Assembly (NCBI GenBank): GCA_026397915.1 | Contig: JAPLTX010000046.1 | Coordinates: 1 to 52,898, forward strand | Length of the DNA stretch: 52,898 bases | Direction of reading: 5' to 3' | Source: Verrucomicrobiota bacterium | Lineage (GTDB): Bacteria; Verrucomicrobiota; Verrucomicrobiia; CAIQCK01 | Part shown: positions 1-6,790 of the stretch, one piece after another | How the letters are laid out: every line of letters begins with the position of its first letter | How positions within the stretch are numbered: the stretch's first letter is position 1 | The notes under the pieces: model-generated | The model's database searches: none | Told to the model about the DNA's origin: nothing | Seen by the model: only the letters and a program-made list of their open reading frames with translations | Position numbers and translations under genes: made by a program

Positions 1-3000
1 CGCTGCTACTTTGCCAGTCAGCCGGCGAAGGAACAGGCGCTCACCTGGTATCGCGACTTTGATTTGCGCACGATGAGCTTCGAGAGTCGCATCCACAAAA
101 CGAGGCTCAAGACTGCTGCCGGTGTGTTCGACATGGAGCCGCGTCACTTCCACGCCGACGCGGCGGCGCAGGGCTTCACTAAGCCGCCGGTGAACCACGG
201 CCTCTACATCTTCGATTCGTTCAAAGAGTTCGATGGGAAACGGTATGTGGCGATCAACAACTTCCCCGGCAAGCAAAACGCTCTCGCGCTGCTGCACGAC
301 GATCTGGTGACGTTTGAGATCGTCGGCCACTACAACGAGCCGCAGTCGCAGCAACTCAGCGAGTCGGCTGTGAACCGCCTGCCCGACGGCACCTGGATGG
401 CAATCTGCCGTAACGACGGCGGGAATTATCACTTCACCACCAGCAAGGACGGCAAGACGTGGAGTGTTGGCAAGGAGTTGCCCATCGTCCCGAACGGAGC
501 GAACTCAAAGCCGACGTTCGACAAGTTCGGCGGCGTCTATTATCTCGGTTGGCAGGAGCGCACATACATCCACAGTGTCGGCCGCAGTGTGTTCAACGTG
601 GACATCTCGCGCGACGGCAAGAAGTGGCAGCGGAAATACCGCTTCGAGTCGCCGGACTCCTTCCAATACCCGACCTTCCACGAGCACAAAGGCGCGATTT
701 GGCTGACCGTCACGCAGGGCCACAAGGGCAGCACTGATCGCATCATGTTCGGCAAGCTGGAGGACGTGGGCGCGTTCCCGTCGCAGGCGGGCAAGAAGCG
801 CAAGCCGCTGCCGCCTCCGCCGCCGGAGGAGCCGGCGGTGATGAAGAAGGGCGTGAAGCTTTTCACCGACCGCCAGTATGTGATTCAGGAGATGCCTGAC
901 GTCGTTCGCGGCCTGCCGTTCCTGCGCACGAGCATCGAGAAGCCCGAAGCGGTCGTCACCAAGCCCGGCACGCTCTACGCGCTCACGCCGACGATTCGCC
1001 CGAAGGCCGCGAGTCAGGAGGCTGCGCTGCAAGAGGCAGGCTTCACGAAGGTCGCCGTGCCTGAGATGCAGCTTTTCCCCGGCGAGATCAACCGCGTCAG
1101 CCTCTACCGCAAGGACGCGAAGCGCGGCGAGCGGCTGAGCTTCGATAAGATGGTGTTGCTCATCCAAGGTAGCGGCGCGGAGGCGAAGATTTTCGATCCG
1201 CAAGCGCCGGTTGATGCCCGCACCGAGCCGCCGGTCATCATCACGGAGCCGGGGCCGGAGTTTCAGGACGACGCGCGGCCGGGCGCGATGATCATCGGCA
1301 TGGATCGCACACGGAAGGGCCGCATCTGGGGCTGCTGGACGGGCACGGGCGACAAAGCGGACGGCTACTTCATCCTAGCCACGAGCGATAACGGCGGCGC
1401 CAGTTGGTCAAAGCCGCGTCTGGTGGTCGGCGCGCTCGATCCTTCCGGCAAGCGGCAGCGCAGCGCGCTCGTCGGCAATCTCTGGACCGATCCGCTGGGC
1501 CGCCTCTGGTTGTTCTTCGATCAAGCGGTCGTCGGTGTTCAGGGGCCGAGGGCCGATTGGTTCATCCGCTGCGACAACCCCGACGCGGCTGCGCCGGTCT
1601 GGTCGAAGCCGGTGTGCTTCTCCGACGAGGGCTGCACGCTCAACAAACCCACCATCCTCAAGAACGGCGACTGGCTGCTGCCGGTTTCGAAATGGGCGGA
1701 CAAGACGGCGTGGGTGTTTGTCTCGACCGACCAAGGCAAGTCGTGGAAGCCGCGCGGCAGCGTGAAGTTTCCCGACTGGAACTTTGATGAGCACATGATG
1801 GTCGAGTTGCGCGGCGGCCGGCTGTGGATGCTGGCGCGCACAGGGGGAAACCCGCACGAATGTTTCTCGACCGACAACGGCGCGACGTGGAGCGAGCCGA
1901 AGCCCGCCGCGACGGTGCAAAACGTCAACACGCGTTTCTTCCTGCGGCGTCTCGCCTCGGGGAAAATGTTGCTCGTGAAAAACGGCCCGCCCACCGAGCG
2001 GCTCGCGAAGCGGTCGCACATGTCGGCGTATCTTTCCGACGACGAGGGCAAGACATGGAAAGGTGGCCTGCTCCTCGACGAACGCTCGTCCGTCTCGTAT
2101 CCCGACGGCTTCCAAGCGCCGGACGGCCTTATCCACATCCTCTACGACTGGAACCGCCACACTGACGCGGAGATTCTGCTGGCGAAGTTCCGCGAGGAGG
2201 ACGTGCTCGCCGGAAAAATCGTTTCCAAAGACGCGAAGCTCCTGATGCTTGCCAACAAAGCGACCGGCCCGAAGCCCATCCTCTACAACGGCATCGAGCT
2301 TCCCTACGAGTGGCCGCCGCGGCACCTCGACCCCACTTCCACCGACCCGATGCCGGTGCCGTATCTGCACCGGCGATCGAAGGCATCAATCCCGATTGAT
2401 GTCGGCCGGCAGTTGTTCGTGGACGACTTCCTCATCGAGAAGACCGACGTGAAGCGGACGTTTCACCAGGCGAAGAAGTTCGCGGGCAACCCGGTTTTCA
2501 AAGCAGAAACAAAGCGCGAACTCAGCGCGTCGAAGGAAGGCGAGCGCGGCGAGGAGGCGACGACATTCCTCGGCCAAGGCGGCGTGTTTTGGGATCCGGC
2601 GGAGAAACGCTTCAAGATGTTCTACGTCGCTGGTTGGCGCGGACCGTTGTCGCTGGCCACCAGCACCGACCTGAAGCACTGGACTCGTCATGGCCCGTTG
2701 TTGGGCGAAGGGTTGCTCTGGACCGGCCCCAAACTGACCACCGGCGGCTCCGACAACTGCTTCTGGTTCGACCTCAACGCCAAGAATCCCGCCGAACGCA
2801 TCAAGTTCCTCACGTGCTGGATGCACGTGCCCAAGGAGCAGCGTCCGCCCGGCTTCAACCACTCGCTACAAGTCAGCGACGGACGCACGTGGTCCGACGC
2901 CGTGCCGACAGACATGGCGGCGGATGATTACTGCTCGTTCTTCTTCAACCCGTTCCGCCAGAAATGGTGCTTCAGCATCAAGCAGGGCACTGCGCGCGGT

Positions 3001-3888
3001 CGCAGTCGCTATTATCACGAGAGCAATGATTTCATGAAAGGAGCGGACTGGTCCAAAGCCGTCTATTGGACCAACGCCGACCGCCTCGACGCGCCGGAGC
3101 CGCAGGGCCGTTATCCCGGCGCGGGTGACACACCGCAGCTCTACAGCCTCAACGCCGTGGCCTACGAGAGCCTTATGGTCGGCATGCACTACATCCACCG
3201 CGGCCCAAAAAACGAAGTCTGCGGCAAGGGCAAGTTCCCCAAGCTGATTGACCTCGAACTCGGTTTCAGCCGCGATGGCTTCCACTGGCACCGGCCCGAC
3301 CGGCGCGGCTTTATTGTTGGCTCGCGCACGGAGGGCGTATGGGATCGCGCCTACTTGCACAGCACGGCGGGAGTGTTTGTTGTGCTCGATGACCAACTTG
3401 TGTTCTCTTACACGGGCACTTCCGGCATCGCGCCGAGCGGCAAGCGCGGCATGTATTCCGGCGCGAGCATCGGCTTGGCGACGCTGCGCCGCGACGGCTT
3501 CGCCTCGATGGACGCCGGCGAAAAGCCCGCGACGCTGACGACGCGTCCGATCAAGTTCAGCGGCGAGCATCTCTTCGTGAACCTCGACGCGCCGCGCGGC
3601 GAGTTGCGCGTGGAAGTGCTGACGCTCGACGGCAAGAACTACGGGCCGTTCACGGCGAAGAACAGCGTCCCGCTCCGCTGCGACAGCACGCGGCAGCGCG
3701 TGACGTGGCGCGGTGTCGAGAGCCTCGCGCGAGCGAGCGGGAAGAACGTCAAACTGCGTTTCACGCTGACGAACGGCTCACTCTACTCGTTTTGGGTCAC
3801 GCCCGACATGAACGGTGCGAGCCACGGCTACGTTGCTGCCGGCGGGCCGGGATTTGCCGGGACCACCGACACCGTGGGCGCAAGGTGA
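1..3888 (+). CDS. Three-propeller sialidase-like (Asp-box) secreted enzyme, 5'-partial
   Basis: The frame is open through base 1, so the true start and any signal peptide lie outside the window; 1295 codons are visible. A TTG at 64 is the first in-window start codon but nothing supports it. Three beta-propeller regions can be told apart. Residues about 20-260 carry Asp-box-like turns (SKDGKTW, SRDGKKW). A proline-rich hinge (PLPPPPPEEP) and a small beta region follow. Residues about 410-760 hold four clearer Asp boxes (SDNGGASW, STDQGKSW, STDNGATW, SDDEGKTW), as in exo-sialidase/BNR proteins. Residues about 810-1295 resemble the five-bladed GH32/GH43-like fold (QLFVDDFLIE, ATSTDLKHW). I see no FRIP motif, so true sialidase activity is not established. 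The role is inferred to be binding or trimming of glycans outside the cytoplasm. A small membrane ORF starts 2 bases after the stop. Confidence 0.75.
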   Translation, partial: RCYFASQPAKEQALTWYRDFDLRTMSFESRIHKTRLKTAAGVFDMEPRHFHADAAAQGFTKPPVNHGLYIFDSFKEFDGKRYVAINNFPGKQNALALLHDDLVTFEIVGHYNEPQSQQLSESAVNRLPDGTWMAICRNDGGNYHFTTSKDGKTWSVGKELPIVPNGANSKPTFDKFGGVYYLGWQERTYIHSVGRSVFNVDISRDGKKWQRKYRFESPDSFQYPTFHEHKGAIWLTVTQGHKGSTDRIMFGKLEDVGAFPSQAGKKRKPLPPPPPEEPAVMKKGVKLFTDRQYVIQEMPDVVRGLPFLRTSIEKPEAVVTKPGTLYALTPTIRPKAASQEAALQEAGFTKVAVPEMQLFPGEINRVSLYRKDAKRGERLSFDKMVLLIQGSGAEAKIFDPQAPVDARTEPPVIITEPGPEFQDDARPGAMIIGMDRTRKGRIWGCWTGTGDKADGYFILATSDNGGASWSKPRLVVGALDPSGKRQRSALVGNLWTDPLGRLWLFFDQAVVGVQGPRADWFIRCDNPDAAAPVWSKPVCFSDEGCTLNKPTILKNGDWLLPVSKWADKTAWVFVSTDQGKSWKPRGSVKFPDWNFDEHMMVELRGGRLWMLARTGGNPHECFSTDNGATWSEPKPAATVQNVNTRFFLRRLASGKMLLVKNGPPTERLAKRSHMSAYLSDDEGKTWKGGLLLDERSSVSYPDGFQAPDGLIHILYDWNRHTDAEILLAKFREEDVLAGKIVSKDAKLLMLANKATGPKPILYNGIELPYEWPPRHLDPTSTDPMPVPYLHRRSKASIPIDVGRQLFVDDFLIEKTDVKRTFHQAKKFAGNPVFKAETKRELSASKEGERGEEATTFLGQGGVFWDPAEKRFKMFYVAGWRGPLSLATSTDLKHWTRHGPLLGEGLLWTGPKLTTGGSDNCFWFDLNAKNPAERIKFLTCWMHVPKEQRPPGFNHSLQVSDGRTWSDAVPTDMAADDYCSFFFNPFRQKWCFSIKQGTARGRSRYYHESNDFMKGADWSKAVYWTNADRLDAPEPQGRYPGAGDTPQLYSLNAVAYESLMVGMHYIHRGPKNEVCGKGKFPKLIDLELGFSRDGFHWHRPDRRGFIVGSRTEGVWDRAYLHSTAGVFVVLDDQLVFSYTGTSGIAPSGKRGMYSGASIGLATLRRDGFASMDAGEKPATLTTRPIKFSGEHLFVNLDAPRGELRVEVLTLDGKNYGPFTAKNSVPLRCDSTRQRVTWRGVESLARASGKNVKLRFTLTNGSLYSFWVTPDMNGASHGYVAAGGPGFAGTTDTVGAR

Positions 3889-3889
3889 T

Positions 3890-4084
3890 ATGAAACATCG
3901 TCGCTCTTGGTTCACCGACCTCTATCTTCTCTGGTTCATTGGCGTCTCGGCCGTCGCGCTGCTGTTGCCGCCGACGTTTCTTTGGTTTCGCGGCCAATGG
4001 GTCGTCTGCGCGCTGTCGCTCGTCATGCTCGTCATGGGTTTCACGCTGACGGTGGTTGTGCATCGGCTCGCCGGTGATCGCTGA
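3890..4084 (+). CDS. Small two-helix membrane protein, possibly truncated
   Basis: A 64-residue ORF starts one base after the stop of the propeller gene (TGATATG), so it could be translated by coupling. It begins MKHRRSWFTDLY and contains two hydrophobic stretches (about residues 11-30 and 36-57) separated by a short polar turn, with a basic N-terminus that would stay in the cytoplasm. I recognise no family. Its last 9 codons overlap, in another frame, the conserved start of the aldolase-like gene. This suggests that the natural 3' end was lost in the same rearrangement that removed the aldolase 5' end. It may therefore be a fragment of a longer membrane protein. Confidence 0.4.
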   Translation: MKHRRSWFTDLYLLWFIGVSAVALLLPPTFLWFRGQWVVCALSLVMLVMGFTLTVVVHRLAGDR

Positions 4085-4760
4085 ACTCGCCGCCGACAGC
4101 GGCTTCGACTGGGTCGTGTTCGATCTCGAACACGGCTGCGGCGCCGAGGCCGCGCTGTTGCCGCAACTCCAGGCCATACGCGGTTCCGGCGCGGCGGCCA
4201 TCGTCTGCGTCGGCGCGCCGCATCCCGACCTCATCGCGCGCGTGCTCGACTGGGGCGCCGCCGACGTGATGATTCCCCACGTCTCGACAGTCGCCGAAGC
4301 CGAGGCGTGTGTCCAAGCGGCGCACTATCCACCGCGCGGGCGGCGCGGTTTCTTGCGGACGGTGCGCGCCTACGGCTATGGACTTCGCCCACCAGCGGAA
4401 GGCCAGTTGCCCGCGCAGCTCATCATGGCGCAGATCGAAACCATCGAGGCTGTCGAGAACGCTCGCGAGATTGCGCAGATGGATGGCGTGGACGTTCTCT
4501 TCGTCGGCCCGTCCGATTTGAGGTTCGACCTGAAGGCGCGGCCGAAGCTGGCGAAGCGCGATTACGCGGCGTGTTTGAAGCAAGTCGCCGTCGCGGCGGC
4601 GGACGCTGGCAAGTTATGCGGCATTCTCATACGGGATGCTGCTGATCTGCCATCGCTGCGGAAGCAAGACTTTGATTGGCTGGCGGTGGAATCTGACGTT
4701 GCCATTCTACGGAATGGCTATCGAAAGCTTGTGGACGGCTTTGGCGCATTACGACCATGA
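4056..4760 (+). CDS. HpcH/HpaI-type aldolase, N-terminally truncated, catalytic Arg replaced
   Basis: The family is class II 2-keto-3-deoxy sugar acid aldolases (E. coli HpaI, GarL), which cleave such compounds to pyruvate plus an aldehyde. From a TTG start the protein (234 aa) begins CIGSPVIAELAADSGFDWVV and reaches the DLEHG motif (His26, equal to HpaI His45), so about 20 residues are missing. The homologous frame is closed by a TGA at 4047-4049 just before codons for RWL. The metal ligands are kept (Glu128 in AQIET, Asp154 in GPSDL). The arginine of the usual VRVGAP stretch (HpaI Arg70) is Cys51, from codon TGC, one transition away from CGC. No ribosome site is evident and the start overlaps the preceding small ORF. 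It could be a decaying gene, a diverged enzyme, or an assembly junction. Confidence 0.6.
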   Translation: MCIGSPVIAELAADSGFDWVVFDLEHGCGAEAALLPQLQAIRGSGAAAIVCVGAPHPDLIARVLDWGAADVMIPHVSTVAEAEACVQAAHYPPRGRRGFLRTVRAYGYGLRPPAEGQLPAQLIMAQIETIEAVENAREIAQMDGVDVLFVGPSDLRFDLKARPKLAKRDYAACLKQVAVAAADAGKLCGILIRDAADLPSLRKQDFDWLAVESDVAILRNGYRKLVDGFGALRP

Positions 4761-4788
4761 CTTCAAGAGGGAGTGTGTTAGCTGCCTT

Positions 4789-4833
4789 GCGGCACGAATA
4801 ACCGAACCGCATGCCGCGCGGTTTCTGTGCCGC
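4789..4833. terminator. Nested hairpin between convergent genes
   Basis: GCGGCAC (4789-4795) pairs with GTGCCGC (4827-4833) and encloses a second stem, GAACCGC (4804-4810) with GCGGTTTC (4818-4825, one bulge). It lies in the 112-bp gap between the convergent aldolase and DJ-1 genes. There is no T tract, so it would act as a bidirectional or Rho-assisted stop if it is a terminator at all. Confidence 0.4.
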
Positions 4834-4872
4834 GCCGACAAAGTAATGCCCGCCTCTTTCAGCGGCTCCGGC

Positions 4873-5544
4873 TCAAAGGTCCTTGAGCATCTTCATGAAC
4901 TCGGCGAAGAACGGCGCGTAGTCGTGCCACGTGCCGCAACTGATGATGTTGCCGTCTTTCACCACGGGCTGGTTCACGTATTTCGCGCCGCCTTGTTCGG
5001 CGTCGAGCGCGCACTTTGCGACAGTCGTGACCTTGCGCCCACGGATCACGCCGGCGGCGCTGACGATCTCGACGCCGTGGCACGTGAATCCGATTGGCTT
5101 TTTTGCTTCACCGAAGTGCCGCGTAATGCGGATCAAGTCTTTGTCATAGCGCAAATACTCGGGCGCGCGTCCGCCAGAGACGAAGATCGCGACGTATTCC
5201 TCCGGCTTCACGTCGCGGAACGCGATGTCTGCCTTGATGTGGTAGGACGGCTGCTCGCGCGTGATGTCCCAAGGGATGGAGGCGTCGGGCGGCACCTCGT
5301 GCATCACGCCGTGATACAGGCGCGCGTCGGGGCCGGCGACAACGAGTTGAAAGCCGTCCTCGGGGATGCGGAAAAACGGGTAGAGGGTGTCCATCATTTC
5401 CGTGGCGTCGCCGATGGGCATAAGGACTTTGCCGCGGGAAGATTTGTGCCCCGTCGCGGCCAAGGCGGCGGATGCGGCGACGACGGCGGGCGCTGCCGCC
5501 AAAACGCCGAGCATGTGCCGGCGACTGACTTTGTTCTCGTTCAT
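4873..5544 (-). CDS. Exported DJ-1/PfpI family protein
   Basis: The 223-residue product starts MNENKVSRRHMLGVLAAAP, a twin-arginine-like signal (SRRHML plus a hydrophobic stretch with AAA). The mature part is a DJ-1/PfpI domain: GKVLMPIGD forms the first strand, and FTCHGVEIVSAAGV is the nucleophile elbow with the family cysteine followed by His-Gly. Relatives are cysteine-type peptidases, chaperones or glyoxalase/deglycase-like enzymes; which of these applies cannot be read here. I chose the ATG at 5544 because GGAG lies 6 bases upstream; an ATG at 5559 would add only MKENT. The gene is alone on the minus strand, divergent from the URO-D-like gene. A periplasmic or lipoprotein-like DJ-1 is less usual than the cytoplasmic form. 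Confidence 0.8.
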   Translation of the reverse strand: MNENKVSRRHMLGVLAAAPAVVAASAALAATGHKSSRGKVLMPIGDATEMMDTLYPFFRIPEDGFQLVVAGPDARLYHGVMHEVPPDASIPWDITREQPSYHIKADIAFRDVKPEEYVAIFVSGGRAPEYLRYDKDLIRITRHFGEAKKPIGFTCHGVEIVSAAGVIRGRKVTTVAKCALDAEQGGAKYVNQPVVKDGNIISCGTWHDYAPFFAEFMKMLKDL

Positions 5545-5604
5545 CGTGTTCTCCTTCATAAGTGTGTTGGGTGCCAGTAGCGCGTGCGGCGGATTCTAAC
5601 CGGA

Positions 5605-5623
5605 TTCTTTCCGAGAGAAAGAA
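5605..5623. promoter_or_regulatory. Palindrome in divergent intergenic region
   Basis: TTCTTTC (5605-5611), a 5-base loop, and GAAAGAA (5617-5623) form a perfect 7-bp inverted repeat in the 204-bp space between the divergent DJ-1 and URO-D-like genes. It could be an operator for either gene. No convincing -35/-10 pair was identified beside it, so this is only a candidate site. Confidence 0.25.
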
Positions 5624-5748
5624 GATTATGAAGGCAAAGGCTGGACGCGCTGTCGGATTCCGCATAAACCGTGTCGTGTGCGACCAAGACGAATATTGTG
5701 TGATGGCTAATTTGGCGGCAGGATGAGATTACTGAATTGCGAGACGTC

Positions 5749-6780
5749 ATGACTTCACGAGAACGAGTTCTTACAACGTTGCGGCACAAGCAACCGGACC
5801 GCACGCCGCGCGATTTCTGGGCGGAGCCTCCGGCGATGAATCGGTTGTTTGCGCACGTCGGCCATTCCGACAAAGATCGGCTACTCGACATGCTCGGCGT
5901 GGACGTGCGGCATCTGGAAGCGCCCACGCCACCGGAGCGCGAAGTTGGCGGTGGCTTGTTCGAGAACTTCTGGGGCGAGCGCTACGTCTATAATCAGACG
6001 CCTTGGGGACCGATGCGCGAGGATGCCAAGGGCGCGTTGGCGGGCGCGAACAGCTTTGCGGAGTTGGAAGCGTTCCCGTGGCCGAAGCCGGATTGCTTGG
6101 ACCGCTCGCAACTCAAGGCTCAATGCGTGCGCTACGAGAACCACGCGCTGCTCTACGGTTTCGCCGACATTTGGCAGCGGCCGGCGCTGGTGCGCGGTTG
6201 GGAGGGTATGTTCATGGACATGGCGGAGCAGCCGGAGTGGGCGCATTTCCTGAGCCGCAAATTCACCGACTTCTATCTGGAGGACTACACGCGCGTGGCG
6301 GAGATCACGAACGGGCGGATTGATCTCTATCTCGTCATCAGCGACCTCGGCACGCAACGCGGCCCGCTCATCTCGGCAGCGATGTTCCGCGAGTTCATCG
6401 CGCCGTATCTGAAGGAAATGACGGGCTTGATTCACCGTCTTGGCGGACGCGCGCTCTATCATAGTTGCGGCACAATCCAGCCATTCATCCCGGAGTTGAT
6501 CGAATGCGGAGTGGACGTGCTCGATCCGATCCAGCCGACATGCCCGGAGATGCAGCCGGAGAGTCTCAAGCGCGAGTTTGGCGAGCGGCTGAGTTTCCAC
6601 GGCGGCATTGACATGCAGAACCTTCTGCCGAAAGCCACGCCCGCCGAGGTCGAGGCGGAGGCTCGGCGCTACTGCGAAGTGCTCGGCAAAGGCGGCGGCT
6701 ACATCCTCGGCCCGGCGCATCTCTTCCAGCCCGATGTGCCACCGGAAAACGTCATCGCGGTTTATCGCGGCGCGGTGTAA
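5749..6780 (+). CDS. Uroporphyrinogen decarboxylase-fold protein (MtaA/CmuA-like)
   Basis: The 343-residue protein has a URO-D/methyltransferase TIM barrel: the N-terminal MTSRERVLTTLRHKQPDRTP is typical of the branch containing MtaA and CmuA, cobamide-dependent methyltransferases. The HemE arginine motif near the N-terminus is absent, so haem synthesis is unlikely. A zinc-site-like HSCG followed by ECGVD matches the H-x-C...C pattern of MtaA. The late cysteine usual in this group is replaced in GPAHLFQPD, where a histidine could substitute. I chose ATG 5749 over TTG 5737 because it gives the family N-terminus. It heads a plus-strand cluster of glycan-degrading genes. A role in removing methyl groups from O-methylated sugars or other methylated compounds is possible but is inference only. 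Confidence 0.8.
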   Translation: MTSRERVLTTLRHKQPDRTPRDFWAEPPAMNRLFAHVGHSDKDRLLDMLGVDVRHLEAPTPPEREVGGGLFENFWGERYVYNQTPWGPMREDAKGALAGANSFAELEAFPWPKPDCLDRSQLKAQCVRYENHALLYGFADIWQRPALVRGWEGMFMDMAEQPEWAHFLSRKFTDFYLEDYTRVAEITNGRIDLYLVISDLGTQRGPLISAAMFREFIAPYLKEMTGLIHRLGGRALYHSCGTIQPFIPELIECGVDVLDPIQPTCPEMQPESLKREFGERLSFHGGIDMQNLLPKATPAEVEAEARRYCEVLGKGGGYILGPAHLFQPDVPPENVIAVYRGAV

Positions 6781-6790
6781 GAACCGCTGC

